A stretch of 64,000 nt of DNA from Mycoemilia scoparia (GCA_027575805.1 JANBPU010000066.1:1-64000), one strand, 5' to 3'. Counted from the stretch's first letter, positions 20,954-32,212 are shown. Numbers and translations are program-made. Notes: generated by a model from the sequence alone, not told the origin.

Positions 20954-23122
20954 CTAGCTGATAACAGCACCTTGTTTAATAGCAAGTCTAATCATAGTAG
21001 CCAGCCGACGATCGCGTTTAGTAACCAAAGCGGTTACTTTTCCCTTTGATCCAGCACGAGCAGTTCTACCACACCTGTGCAGATAATCAATAGCTGTGGT
21101 TGGGAAGTCATACAAAATGACATGGCTAACTCCTAATGTATCAACTCCTCTGGAAAGTATATCAGTACAAACCAAAACCTTTTGTTTGTTCTGTTGCTGC
21201 TGTTGTTGGTGGTATTGCTGGGTAAAGTCTTCGTTTTGTTTAGAGTATTTTTTATACATTGGCTTTTCAGGAATTATTTCTGGGATTAGATGATTGGGGA
21301 TTGGATCGTTGTTTATGAAGGCTTCAAGGATTTCTTCTCTGGTAATCTTCTTTTCATCTGCATCTTTATTATTCTTCTTGACAGTATTCTTTTCTTTATG
21401 TTTGTCTTTTGACATTTGTCTCGAATTGCTAGCACCATCATTATCGTTCTGGTTTTGGTTTTCGTTGGCTGTATTGCTGTGGTTGTGGACTTCGCCTGCT
21501 ATCAAAAGTGCAGGGAATTTTGCACTAACCAAAAGCTTATGTACTTTTGCAGCAGTGGTTTTGCGATTACAGAATATAATTGTTCGACGATCACTGGTAT
21601 TGGATCTTAATACCTGCCACAATGCATTGTTTTTGGATCCTTGGAATTCGCTTCCAACATCAACGAATGTTTGGGATAACCTGGGAAGTGCCTTGTGTAG
21701 TGATGGCGTGGCGATATGTACAAGATTGGGTGACATATCGTAGATCTTATCACAAACTATTTTGGGCATAGTCGCACTAACATATACTAATCTGGTATCA
21801 ATTCCATTTGTTTGAGCGGCGTTTTTAGATGCCTCTATGACAGCTATGGCGTCTTTTCTAAAAGAATCGTCGTCGATTATTGTGTCGGCTTCGTCGATAA
21901 CTATGTGCGATACTTCTCCTAGGCTTATCATTTGGTCCTGGGTTGCATACTCTTGTATGGCCGATGGTGTTCCAACAATAACGTCGACTGGACGAAGCGC
22001 CAGTCGCTTTTTGATTGTTGTACGAGGTAAACCAAGGTGAACGCCTGCTGAACTGAACTTGGCCGTATGTGAAAGGGTCTTAATTGTGTCCATCAGCTGG
22101 GTTACAAGGTTTCGTGATGGAACCATGATAACTGCATATGGAGTGCCTGGCTTTCGAGTTTCTGAATAGCCTACTTGCTTTTTGTCTCTCAGGTCAACAG
22201 CCGAGTTTTCTCCTGAACCATTTGGTGTAGCTTGAATCATTGCCTGTTCTGCTTCCTTGATGCGAGATATAATGGGAAGTAGATATGCATAAGTTTTTCC
22301 TGATCCAGTTTCTGCTGCCATGAATATATCTGGAACCTGTCCACTTTTTTGTTTAGGTTTGCTGTCATCAATCTCTGTCTTGAAACTTGTTGAGGAAGAG
22401 AATTCGGGTATAGCTAGTGCCTGAATTGGGGTGGGCTTGACTTCGACTGGTGCATCTGAGCGTATATGATGGCGGGTGCGCTTTTGCTCCCGAATAATAC
22501 TCTCAACTGAACCAGATACGTCCTCGAGGAGCCCCAATTGACTAAAGTCATTCACGCTCTCTAAATACTCCTTTAGGGTACCCTTGGCCTTTAAAAGGTC
22601 AGTAGCTTTGATCTTCATTTTTACTTGGCCATTGGCTCTCTTGATAATACATAGATCACTTTCTATGGGGAGCAGGCGGAAACGAGCAGGTGTAAACCCA
22701 AGTCCTGGAGCTCTGTTTTTTCTCAATGTCTGTGATCTTTTTAGTTGCAACTTGGCTTCGATCTCTAGTTTGTCTAGCTTGGTTTTTGCCTGTTTTCCAG
22801 CTTCTTTGGTTGCCTGAACAAAAGCTTGCTTTGTTTTTTCGGCTTTACGGGCTTGGACTCGTTGCTTTGTAGCCTTTCCGCGACCGGCACGCCCACCAGA
22901 TGACCTGGCAGCAGCTAGCTTCTTTTTGCTCTTGACGAAAACGCGCTTGGCTTTTGGCTTTTTCTCACCAGCTAATTGTGGCAGAGTATTATGTATTAAT
23001 GCTTGCTGATGACCGAATGGAGCGATACCAAGACTAAGTCTATTAAATGGCACGCCATTAATTCTATTTATCGTGGCCCATCGTGTATTCGTGGCGACAG
23101 CTGCCCTTAAAACTCTCCACAT
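20954..23122 (-). CDS. DEAD-box ATP-dependent RNA helicase, mitochondrial (MRH4-like)
   Basis: A single exon of 722 residues from the ATG of MWRVLRAAVATNTRW, a mitochondrial presequence; upstream the frame only has a TTG start. A Lys/Ala-rich helical linker follows (~40-140). Helicase motifs in order: Q motif PTPIQALAIP (~231), motif I AAETGSGKT (~270), VGTPSAIQE (~383), DEAD within VIDEADTI (~411), SAT (~449), IIFCNRKTTA (~515), ILSRGVD (~655) and HRCGRTARAG (~682). An Asn/Lys/Gln-rich insert of ~100 residues separates motifs IV and V. Yeast MRH4 remodels 21S rRNA during large mitoribosome assembly; that role is inferred from the presequence, the basic linker and family resemblance. Confidence 0.88.
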   Translation of the reverse strand: MWRVLRAAVATNTRWATINRINGVPFNRLSLGIAPFGHQQALIHNTLPQLAGEKKPKAKRVFVKSKKKLAAARSSGGRAGRGKATKQRVQARKAEKTKQAFVQATKEAGKQAKTKLDKLEIEAKLQLKRSQTLRKNRAPGLGFTPARFRLLPIESDLCIIKRANGQVKMKIKATDLLKAKGTLKEYLESVNDFSQLGLLEDVSGSVESIIREQKRTRHHIRSDAPVEVKPTPIQALAIPEFSSSTSFKTEIDDSKPKQKSGQVPDIFMAAETGSGKTYAYLLPIISRIKEAEQAMIQATPNGSGENSAVDLRDKKQVGYSETRKPGTPYAVIMVPSRNLVTQLMDTIKTLSHTAKFSSAGVHLGLPRTTIKKRLALRPVDVIVGTPSAIQEYATQDQMISLGEVSHIVIDEADTIIDDDSFRKDAIAVIEASKNAAQTNGIDTRLVYVSATMPKIVCDKIYDMSPNLVHIATPSLHKALPRLSQTFVDVGSEFQGSKNNALWQVLRSNTSDRRTIIFCNRKTTAAKVHKLLVSAKFPALLIAGEVHNHSNTANENQNQNDNDGASNSRQMSKDKHKEKNTVKKNNKDADEKKITREEILEAFINNDPIPNHLIPEIIPEKPMYKKYSKQNEDFTQQYHQQQQQQNKQKVLVCTDILSRGVDTLGVSHVILYDFPTTAIDYLHRCGRTARAGSKGKVTALVTKRDRRLATMIRLAIKQGAVIS

Positions 23123-23710
23123 ATAGTGTCTGCTATTGTTTATTGATCGATTGATCAAAAGGGGTATAAAATAGTCTAAGGAATGAAAAACTTTTTAGGT
23201 TGAGTTAGTGAGTGAAAGATAAATGCTAATAAAAATGAAATCAATAAGTACTTGTATTTTTTAAGTTCTTGGCTCCACTCTATGTCAGCTCATTGGATCA
23301 GACAAAATTGTGTCAGCAATAAATCCTTCCAAAAAATCAGAGCCTTTTGATTATAATCATGGCTACGGATCAGCACATTTCATGATCAAAGGGAAGGAAC
23401 TTTATTTCTTGTGTCTTTTGAGAATTCTCCACGTATCTTGGACTTCAGTCCCGCCATCAAAGTGATATATCTCTTTCATAGAAGCAATATTAAAAGTGGC
23501 TTTTAATTGATCATGCAAACATAATTTAGAAATAGTAATCACAATCTAATGAATGTGTATATGGCCTGAAAGAAGAGGGCTGGAATATTACAACTGATGC
23601 TATAATAGCATGCCTGCCTGTTGGAGAATGCACGAAAATTTCGACTAGCTGAGATATACGATGATTCAAAGATAAATAATATACTCTTGGAAATAAAATA
23701 ATATACTATA
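23123..23710. other. Upstream region of the helicase gene
   Basis: No additional gene or RNA recognised; the presumed helicase promoter lies at its left end. Confidence 0.45.
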
Positions 23711-23825
23711 TGGGCAATAATTTTTGAAGGGTGAAAGTTTACTAGTAAAACTGGACATCCATTTGGCAGTGATTGCCTCTATAAACACTAACCACCAAAA
23801 TTTACCCTTCAAAAATTATTGCCCA
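23711..23825. repeat. Short TIR element (MITE-like)
   Basis: Nearly perfect ends, TGGGCAATAATTTTTGAAGG and CCTTCAAAAATTATTGCCCA, with TA on both sides. The interior has TTTACTAGTAAAACTGGACA, the same subtype as 12304 and (inverted) 25859. Confidence 0.92.
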
Positions 23826-24275
23826 TATTATCTATTCAACTCCATATTTAGTTACAACTACAAAAATGCACCAACTATAAAGGCAACATCAAAATCCATG
23901 ATATCATTACGAATATAAGGGGTTAGCACCGTTTTCGAAGACGAGGCAAGGGCTAGAGCCACGACAGCTAAAGCAATGACAGCAGGTATCTACACCTGAA
24001 GATCATTCAAGAATTAATAAACTGTATAGAAAGATGTATTGTAAGTGGAGATGGACATAAAGAATTTAAATGTTCAGAAACCTATGTCCAAGTTACTTGT
24101 CACTAGCTATAAAGGAAAATCTCATATCACACCAATGCTATTTATTGCCAGATAACGCTTCCTAGAAGACCCAAGATGTATGCATATTATAAATTGACTC
24201 AATAAATGAGCATTTGACCGATGGTATTTATTTAATGTTAATAATCTAAATTATGCTAGTAAAAATATAGCCAAA

Positions 24276-24408
24276 TGGAGAGATTTCGCTTGGGATAAAG
24301 TGTGAAATAGTCAGTATTAGTGGACTGATTTTGGACTAACCATGCTACAGTTCATATGCAATTCACAGAGACCTGCTTTTGCCTAAAGCCTTGCAAATTC
24401 TGACCAAA
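24276..24408. repeat. Diverged fragment of arm unit C
   Basis: Collinear with the start of unit C' (from 5057): TGGAGAGATTTC, GTGTGAAATA, CATATGCAATTCACAGAGAC and TTTTGCCTAAAGCC correspond to TGGGAAGATTTC, GCGTGAAATG, CATATGCAATTCCTGGAGAC and TTTTGCCTAAGGC. It is much more diverged than the two arm copies. Confidence 0.7.
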
Positions 24409-24426
24409 TAAATGTGAAGGTATATT

Positions 24427-25038
24427 TTAACAATATTGCCAGGAAATCTCAACCCTTCCAATATCCAAATCACCTGTGAGTTTTTTGAAGGCAGCAGGAG
24501 TAAGATCAAGACTGCCCTCTTTACATTCGGGGCAAATATCCGTCAAAGTAACGGTGACGTTGCCAGGTCTGCCACCCTCATCCTTACCATCGTATGTGAT
24601 GCATGCCTTCCTACCACACCAAGGGGGCTTAACATCGTTTCCTTCTTCATTGTGCATGGCAGCAATAAAGTCATCCTCAGAGCTGGTTTTTCCGGTACAG
24701 GCATCATTGTCTGGGGTGAAGAAAGTGCCTTGACCCTTGAAGGTTTTTCCAGATCCGCTGCCACCATCACTGCTGCTGCCATTACCACCATCGCCCGAGC
24801 CATCAGAGTTGCCATTGTCCTCGGAATCTCCACCATCTTCAGAGTCGTCACTTTCACCAGAATCTTCTGAATCATCAGCGCCACCATTTTTGCCAGAGTC
24901 GCCATTATCTCCTGGCTCTCCGCTATCATCAGACACCTCCATATCACTAGACTCGTCTTTGCCTCCACTACCTTTACCATGGGCTACCATGACCATTGAG
25001 ATCAGAGCGAGCAAAACCAAAATTGTGAAAAATTTCAT
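24427..25038 (-). CDS. Secreted acidic protein with double-psi beta-barrel (expansin/RlpA-like) domain
   Basis: A single exon of 203 residues. A signal peptide (MKFFTILVLLALISMVMVAHG) leads to a ~75-residue stretch that is almost all Ser, Asp, Gly, Glu and Asn (~23-98) and likely extended and heavily charged. A C-terminal DPBB domain (~100-203) follows: GQGTFFTP, ACTGKTS, FIAAMHNEE, CGRKACITY, VTVTLTDICPECKEG, LDLTPAAFKKL and VEISWQYC. The paired cysteines and the TDxCPxC-like segment are typical of small fungal barwin/expansin-like secreted proteins, which act in the wall or extracellularly. No catalytic activity is established for most of these. It may be surface-exposed and cation-binding through the acidic tract (inference). 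Confidence 0.85.
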   Translation of the reverse strand: MKFFTILVLLALISMVMVAHGKGSGGKDESSDMEVSDDSGEPGDNGDSGKNGGADDSEDSGESDDSEDGGDSEDNGNSDGSGDGGNGSSSDGGSGSGKTFKGQGTFFTPDNDACTGKTSSEDDFIAAMHNEEGNDVKPPWCGRKACITYDGKDEGGRPGNVTVTLTDICPECKEGSLDLTPAAFKKLTGDLDIGRVEISWQYC

Positions 25039-25858
25039 TTTTTAAATTAGTTATTAGTTGGGTTATTTATATATTAAAGTATTAATTAAAAGCGCGATAT
25101 TATTATTGTGATTATAGTTTGAAATGTTACTATTGTAAACTGTCGTAAATAATTATTTGCAATGATATAGTCATAGATTTGGTGGCTAGTGTGTGCCTCT
25201 TTTATAGTTCATTTGGAAATGTAATACTGTTGTCACCATTCCAGTTAAAGTAGGCATATACGCACATATGCATTTCAGGCAACATCATAAACATACTCAA
25301 TACGGAAATGCGTCTTTCAGAACCACAAATCCATGTGACTTTGTCCTTGCATCCTTGTCCTTTGGATGTCCCCATTTACTGAGTTAATTTCTTTGAATGG
25401 TTAAAAATTCTGAGGAAATTGGCAGTTTGCTTGTTATGACAACTCTTATCACAGTTGGTCTAAACGTTTAGGCTAAAAAAATGAAATTCATTTTACTCAT
25501 AAAATTTGTGATAAGGCGATGGACAGCCAAAGAATGCGAGGGTCTTGATTTATGAGCACAAGTTTAGCCCAAATTGAAGCTAAAGATATTTGAGTATATC
25601 CTCTTATTTATTGTCATATCTTGGAGTCCTTATAGTCATGTTCTTTCTAGCTATGCTTTGTGAAATTCATGTGGTATAAGAGTAAATGATTACCCGGGGC
25701 TTTTGTATTTACTTTTGGCAGTATTGTTGCGTACTCAATATATTTGGTTAGCTTGATATAAATAGTACTGTAACAAGGAGTCACATATAAACCAATGTTG
25801 AGAAAGCTTTAAGGGGTTTAGAGAACATTCACAATTTTTTTTAATTATCTTGTAGATA

Positions 25859-25976
25859 TGGGCAATAATCTTTGAAGGGTAAATTTTGGTGGTCAATGAT
25901 TATAGGGACAGCAATCACAGCCAAGTGGATGTCCAGTTTTACTAGTAAATATTTACCCTTCAAATATTATTGCCCA
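25859..25976. repeat. Short TIR element (MITE-like)
   Basis: The ends are TGGGCAATAATCTTTGAAGG and CCTTCAAATATTATTGCCCA, with TA on both sides. The core is in the opposite orientation to that at 23711. Confidence 0.9.
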
Positions 25977-26223
25977 TATTGATAACATTGATTTAAAATG
26001 TTTAATATACAAAAGTAATTGTTAAGCTTTTGCAAATATAACGCCTTTTATAATACTTTGAGTCAAGTAAAATATGTGTTAATTGATTGCCTATAATACT
26101 TACCTTTCAGCCTATTCTGGGCTTGTTAAATGTTATCAGCATGGTTGAAACCCATACAGGAGAAAACATAGCAGCCCTGTAATAACCTATAAACTTTCAG
26201 AGCTTAATAATTTGATATATATA

Positions 26224-26339
26224 TGAGTTGTTATTTTTGAAAGGTGACCATCTACTAACAAATGGTGATCACCCATTTGGCTGTAGTTCCCCCTTTAATC
26301 GTTGTCCACCAAAAGTCACCCTTCAAAGATTATGATCCA
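26224..26339. repeat. Short TIR element (MITE-like)
   Basis: The ends are TGAGTTGTTATTTTTGAAAG and CCTTCAAAGATTATGATCCA, with TA on both sides. The core is CTACTAACAAATGGTGATCA. Confidence 0.88.
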
Positions 26340-26959
26340 TATATTACTTTTCGTAAATGCTATACCGCCTATATAATATATAAACCAATGAAGAATTAAT
26401 TTGAATACCTAAAATATACTATTAACCCAAGATAAACTATTGGAAAGCTACTAGTCCTCAATAAAAATCAATTAGAAACATCCACAACTTAAGATTATAG
26501 AGAGCATTCTATGCTTATAAGCCATAAATTTGTAACACAAGTCAATTTGAGTTTACTCATTGTAGATGGTAAAGTGTGGCTCCTTGTGATTACCTAAATC
26601 TAAGTGACCTAGTCAATGATTAGATTATTGTCGCACAGTAGCCTTCGATGTCATAATGGTCCATTATGCAAGTGAGTAGCAACACAGCAGGATAAGGGTG
26701 TAAACATGAAAGCCCTGAAAACGCGATATTCGATGCTCACCACTGTATATGAAGCTGGCTTGTTTATTAATCCCTGTTTGTTTTTCCATTTGTGTTTGAT
26801 TTTATATTATTAACATTGCTTGTACTATACGCATCATAATAACTGTAGCTTTTAAGCGGTGCTATACCAATTCCAATCAGTACCACGTTGAATAAACATT
26901 AAAACCTCACACGCCCTTTTACATACTGAAATCAAATTGCCTAAACATTTCGCCACAAG

Positions 26960-28327
26960 ATGCATTACTACCTAAGGTTTCCACAAACCAATCAAGCCAC
27001 GTTAATGGAAATACTTCCGCCGAACCCACAAAATAGCCTATACACATTTATAAGTTCATTGATGGGATTACGAGAAGATATGCGTATAAAGCTAAAGACA
27101 TTTAACTATGAAGAAAACACAACCAATATTAGCAATGTGATACAATCGATAGAAGCCTACTTGTACAAGCTCAACGGGTTTATTGAATATTATAACAAAA
27201 AGATGCCTGAAGATTTTGGCCCAGTACCAGAATTTGAATGGAGATCGGCTATTATTCAATTATCATCGGGTAATAGGATTATCGAACATTTGACAAAAAA
27301 AGGAGTTTCAAAGTTGTCGCATTTTAAGAGCAATCATTTGAATAGCAAGAATAGTGAGAAAAATAGCAATTTCAGTGGTGCTGGTAGCTTGGAGGGACGA
27401 CGAAGTGAGTTTGTAGGTGGATTTCAAAGCAAAGCTTCGTTCAGATCATTAGAGTATGAGTTTGCATTTACATTGACAGCACTGGGAATTGGGAGATCCA
27501 TAATGGCATATTCAAGAATTCGATCTATGGATAACGAGATAATGAATGAAAAGGATAACGGAAAGGATACAAGCAGCAGCAGAGACAGCGAAGGCTTAAA
27601 GTCTATTTTGGGTCAAGCTGGAGTTATGACAAAAGAGGAGCAGGAACAAGAACAAAGGCAAATTAACATTTCTGGAAAAGATTTTGCCACCGCTGCCGGG
27701 ATATTTCAATATGTACGAGATAACCTTTTATCTAATCTTGCCAACATTGCACCTAGTGTATTGGATCTGACTTCGGATATTCAGTATATGCTTGAAAGCT
27801 TGGCCTTGGCTGACGCGACTCGGTTATCAGTCAATAGGGGTGTCCGTACTGGTACTATCAAGCCCATGGTTCTTGCCCGACTCTTGCTACATGTTTATGA
27901 ACAATACAAGCAGGCCTTCCATATTCTCAATTCGTTGCCAAGGAATGAATCAAAGTACGTTGTTGACGATATTAGGAGGTATATTAAAGATGGCCAACAG
28001 GTGGTTTATGCACAGGCTTTGATTTATCTTTCCAAGGCATATTCTGACGAGAATAAATACGGACTGGCAGTTGGGTTTATCAAGGAGTCACAGAGTCTTT
28101 TAAGACAAACTGTCGACAAGGACCGGTCTGTTCACCAACACACTGCAAAGATGTTGTTGAAGAATGTTGTTGATGATCAGTTAGCACAATATGAACAAAA
28201 CAATAACTTTATTGGATTGGAAAAGGTTCCCAGTTCGTCGGAATTGCAATCGTTTGTTCCAGCCGGTAGAGCATTTGTTCAGCCAGTGTCATATGAACCA
28301 GCAAAAGCACAACTAGTTTTGCCATAA
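26960..28327 (+). CDS. BRO1-domain protein (BROX-like)
   Basis: A single exon of 455 residues. The sequence is dominated by a BRO1-type helical solenoid: an N-terminal segment with EFEWRSAIIQLSS; a middle region YEFAFTLTALGIGRSIMA and FATAAGIFQYVRDNLLSNLA; then ASVNRG-like LADATRLSVNRGVRTGTIKP, QALIYLSKAYSDENKYGLAV and IKESQSLLRQTVDK. BRO1 domains bind the ESCRT-III subunit Snf7/CHMP4. The protein ends soon after the domain (QLVLP), without the V domain or Pro-rich tail of Bro1/Alix/Rim20 and without the CaaX box of animal BROX. A Ser-rich loop (~125-160) and an acidic/Gln loop (~195-235) interrupt the solenoid. The fold is fairly sure; the specific role is unknown. Confidence 0.75.
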   Translation: MHYYLRFPQTNQATLMEILPPNPQNSLYTFISSLMGLREDMRIKLKTFNYEENTTNISNVIQSIEAYLYKLNGFIEYYNKKMPEDFGPVPEFEWRSAIIQLSSGNRIIEHLTKKGVSKLSHFKSNHLNSKNSEKNSNFSGAGSLEGRRSEFVGGFQSKASFRSLEYEFAFTLTALGIGRSIMAYSRIRSMDNEIMNEKDNGKDTSSSRDSEGLKSILGQAGVMTKEEQEQEQRQINISGKDFATAAGIFQYVRDNLLSNLANIAPSVLDLTSDIQYMLESLALADATRLSVNRGVRTGTIKPMVLARLLLHVYEQYKQAFHILNSLPRNESKYVVDDIRRYIKDGQQVVYAQALIYLSKAYSDENKYGLAVGFIKESQSLLRQTVDKDRSVHQHTAKMLLKNVVDDQLAQYEQNNNFIGLEKVPSSSELQSFVPAGRAFVQPVSYEPAKAQLVLP

Positions 28328-28557
28328 TTCTAAATAATTTGCTTTGTGAATTGTATAAACTGCTTTATTGATGTTAGCCTTATTCTCTATTTATTATTTA
28401 TATTACCAATCTGTTATTACTACTAAATATTTTAATACCAGATCAAGATTATTATAGAATCCTAATTATTGGTTATTCGAATTTTATCCAAATCATATAT
28501 TTATACCAAGTATAGAATTTTTTCAACTAAATTATTAAAATTGTCATTATCTATATA

Positions 28558-28660
28558 TGGGTAGTAGTTATTTTTGAAGAGCTATAGAGTCACACATTTG
28601 GCTGTAGTTTCCCCTATAATCGTTGACCACCAAAATTCGCCCTTCAAAAATTATGATCCA
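28558..28660. repeat. Short TIR element (MITE-like) between convergent genes
   Basis: The ends are TGGGTAGTAGTTATTTTTG and CCTTCAAAAATTATGATCCA, with TA on both sides. It lies in the 501-base spacer between the BRO1-domain and cPLA2 stop codons; the rest of the spacer shows nothing. Confidence 0.85.
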
Positions 28661-28828
28661 TATTGTTTAATGGAGATAAAGGATACAACATTATTGAAAA
28701 ATTGCATTCAGCAGTGAAAATCTAATGCATTTCAGGTCTAGCTATTAATATCCAATTTTTTTGTTTAATATAATTCTTATTTACAATCCAATTAAAATGC
28801 TGGTATAGCAAAAAAGTAAAATGTCACT

Positions 28829-31800
28829 CTAAGGATCTAGTTCCAATACTTTGTTAATGGTATTTGATAAATCTTTGTTGATTCTGGCATCTCTCTTTGT
28901 CTCCCATGCCTTTTTAAGAGCACTTTTGACCTTGTCTATTTCCTGCTGCATGTTGAAATATGAAAGCCCTGTAAGCAGACTAATTTGTTGAGGCGTCCAA
29001 GCAGAATTGAAAGTGTTGCAGAACGAAGCTGTTTGTGGATCAAAATCCGGGTCACGGAAATTGACATTTTTCAACATTGGGAAATACAAAACTTGAATCG
29101 GAATAATCGGTGAATCGTCATGGTCATGGTTTTGATGGCTGCTTCCTTCTTTGTTTGCATCACCATGGTGGTCATCATCACCAAATTTACAAGTCAGTGG
29201 AGATTCGCTTACTGGTTCGGAAAAAACTATACACCTGGTTTTGTTGCTTTCCAATTCAATTTCACATTTCCATGCTTGTGAGCTTATGCGCTCAACACTT
29301 TCGCAAAATCCGCCATCATCAGCTCCCAATGGGGCGTATGGGTTTTTTGGATCACTTCTAGGGATATGATTCTTCTTTGACCATGGTCTGATTCCCCAAG
29401 GCCATCTTTTTATGTTGTGCTGTTGCGCCCATAGCTCGGCACGCTCAAACCATGCTGTATCGTCTATATCTGCACTTGAATCCAAACATATTATAACATC
29501 TACGTTTCGGTCTTCACGTAAAAGTGGAGCAAATGGTATGTTATTGGTAATGCCAGCATCCATAAGCGATAGTAGTGGATCAGATTCCAGTGTTGATTCT
29601 GGGATATCATTATCTTTGGATCCCTCTTTAATGGATTTGTTTTTAGTTTGGTTGTCAGAACTATTACCAAGAATATTATTCAAAACTTTATTCTTTAATG
29701 ATGGGGATGACGATCTGGCTTCTTGATCCTCCTCTGACTGAGACCATTGATAGAATGGGCTAAATATCGTATACGGCGGTATTGGATGCATTATTGATAC
29801 ATCTTGGTCATATTTCGTCAACATATCCCTGAGGAAGTTTTTGGTAAATCCCGGAAGGGAGGGAAATATTTCCTCTATCATTGACCTAACACTAGCACAG
29901 AATGCTGATCCAACTGTGCCCATTATGCTGCCAAAATGTGTTTCGCCTATAGGAAGCCAGCTTTTTCCATTCTTCAATGGTCTTCCCAGTGCCCAAGTTG
30001 GGATCCAGACATTATCATCAATGCTGCCAACTTCATAAGGTGTTAGCTCAAACCATTGGTAGTAGTGGCGGGGCCTTTTACTATTACCATCTGCTCCTTC
30101 AGTACTGCAAATTTGGTCTTGTTGTTGCTGATTTATTGATTTTGAAAAAGGAGACCAGCAGCTTAGTGACTGCCACCATGTTTTAGGAACTACTTGAGGG
30201 TCAGTCTTAACATTTTCTTCTTCGGATATTAGCTCAACAACCTTTTTATCTTTTGAAGCCTCTCCTTGATCCCCCTTTAGTTTGACTATTTCGTGCCGAA
30301 CTGCAGTGTATATGGGCATAGGGTTTCGACCACCTTTGATAGTATTTGATTGATTGCTGAGCTTTGCCCATTTTGGATCTAACCAATATTGATTCTTTGA
30401 TGTAGAGTTTGAGTCCAACGAACCGTGATCTTGTGGACCATGTTGTTGCATAATAAGGCGACTATACAACATTGCACCATATACAGATACTATCGAGTCA
30501 GGGAGCATGGGAAGGTCCATCATTACTTTTTTCCATTTCTCGCCTATATCGGCTGTAAATTCAGGAACGTCTTGATCCGAATCATCAAGGCTTTCCTTAG
30601 CCCAGGCCGTAATGGATGTATAATATTGATTGAACTTTTCCAAAACTCCAGCGTTTTTTGGATCATTTGAAGCAGCTTCGTTATCGCCATTTTCAGAAGC
30701 CACCTTATCTTTCTGGGCATTATCAACTGTTGATCCAGTAACACCTTGATCTTGGTCATTAAGATTTTCCATAGACAAAGGCGTAATAGATGCATAATAT
30801 CTATCAATCCTTTCCCACACTCCAATGTCTTTTGGGTCATTTGAAGCAGCTTTTTCGGCGTCAGCATAATTCGCTTTATTCCTTATCGCCAGGGTGATTT
30901 TGTCCATGACAATTCGAAATACAATATCTGACAATACACTCCGGGCAGCCGTCGCATTACACTTTATTACATCAATTATTGTTGTAAAGCTATAGACATC
31001 TGTGCTCATGACATTCATTAGGTTACTAATGACTCGTTCTGGATCGCCATCAGCGTATGTATTGAGTCCACCTAGTGCCCAGCATGACCCTGACACTCCA
31101 GCGACATAAGAGACGCATTGGTACAGCCCATGATCTTTTGCCGAACTGATATATCCCAAAGTTGACAGCATGGCTCTAAATCCACCACCTGTGGCAGCAA
31201 TAGAAATAGTTGGAATATCTCTCACATCAATCTCCGATTCCGGCACACCGATGAATTTTGCAAAGTGTGGCTTTATTTCTTTTTTCCTAGCTATTATGAA
31301 TTCTTGCTCATCTTTACATAACTCTGATCCAACTCTGACGTTTGCTACCTCGGTGATTTTTGGGTGAAGCTCTCTACTTTGATGTTCTTTCATGCTCACT
31401 TGAACCCAATCTGATGTAATGACTCTTTCTAGTATCGATTCCCACATATTTTCCCACAGGCCGGTTAGTGACTAAACAAAATATAGAAACAGGACGCTAT
31501 ATAACTAATTCCCATTGTATATATTGCTATAAAGCTTTGAAAGTGTTAGTAGAGAGAGAGAGGGCTGATGATGTCTGAACTTACTACGCTCTGGGAGTTT
31601 GAAGAAGACATTTTTTCTTTTATTACTTCTGTGTTAATAGCTTCCTTGCTAGCCCCCTTGCTCTCTGGCTCTACACAAATAAAGCATTAACTATTGTTAT
31701 ACATGTCCTTTTTGACAAATTAATCGCATATATATGTATATATATATATGGTCACAGTTTCTTACCTTTTTGTTGACTGTAAAGTCTTTTTGATATCGAA

Positions 31801-31898
31801 TATGAGTATATTGAAAATAGAACTGAAGATGTAGCAAAGATCCTTCCTCTACCTAACAGAAATCTTGGGCACATGTTTGGAGGCATTGGGACTAGCAT
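28829..31898 (-). CDS. Cytosolic phospholipase A2-type lipase with probable mitochondrial leader (PlaA-like), 3 exons
   Basis: Exons are 31898-31766, 31670-31585 and 31471-28829; the introns (95 and 113 bases) are GT-AG and the joined frame gives 953 residues. An in-frame TGA precedes the first ATG. The N-terminus (MLVPMPPNMCPRFLLGRG, then a short hydrophobic stretch and SKRLYSQQK) looks like a mitochondrial presequence plus membrane anchor; Aspergillus PlaA is a mitochondrial cPLA2. Catalytic features: oxyanion loop TGGGFRAM (~168), nucleophile GVSGSCW (Ser ~200), and the Asp motif MDAGITNNIPFAPLL. Two ~50-residue copies (starting AASNDPKDIGV and AASNDPKNAGV) lie in tandem between the catalytic halves. 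The expected reaction is hydrolysis of phospholipid acyl chains. No C2 domain is present. Confidence 0.88.
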
Positions 31899-32212
31899 AT
31901 GGGGTGGTGCGAAAATAAATTTCCAGCAAAAACGAATTCAGAAAGAAAGCAGGATCATCATTCATGCAAGTTGGGACATTTGTCCATGTTGAGTATATAA
32001 ATAGCTAGACTTGGTCTTGATGCTAAGACTGATTAGCAAGCATTGGCTCGAGTATGGGTTGTCAGTAGGATCAGCGACCGTTTCAAATGAACCCCCATAC
32101 ATCCTCATGTATTCACATGTAATCGGCCATACTGGCTAAAGCATAACACTAATTGACGTCTAAACCAGAGTGGTGTGGCATCAAATGAAGCCATGATGTA
32201 AGGACAGACATT

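Larger units (their letters stand above)
25039..26959. other. Long intergenic region with two TIR elements
   Basis: Apart from elements at 25859-25976 and 26224-26339 I see no gene. It holds the divergent promoters of the DPBB gene (left) and the BRO1-domain gene (right). Confidence 0.5.
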
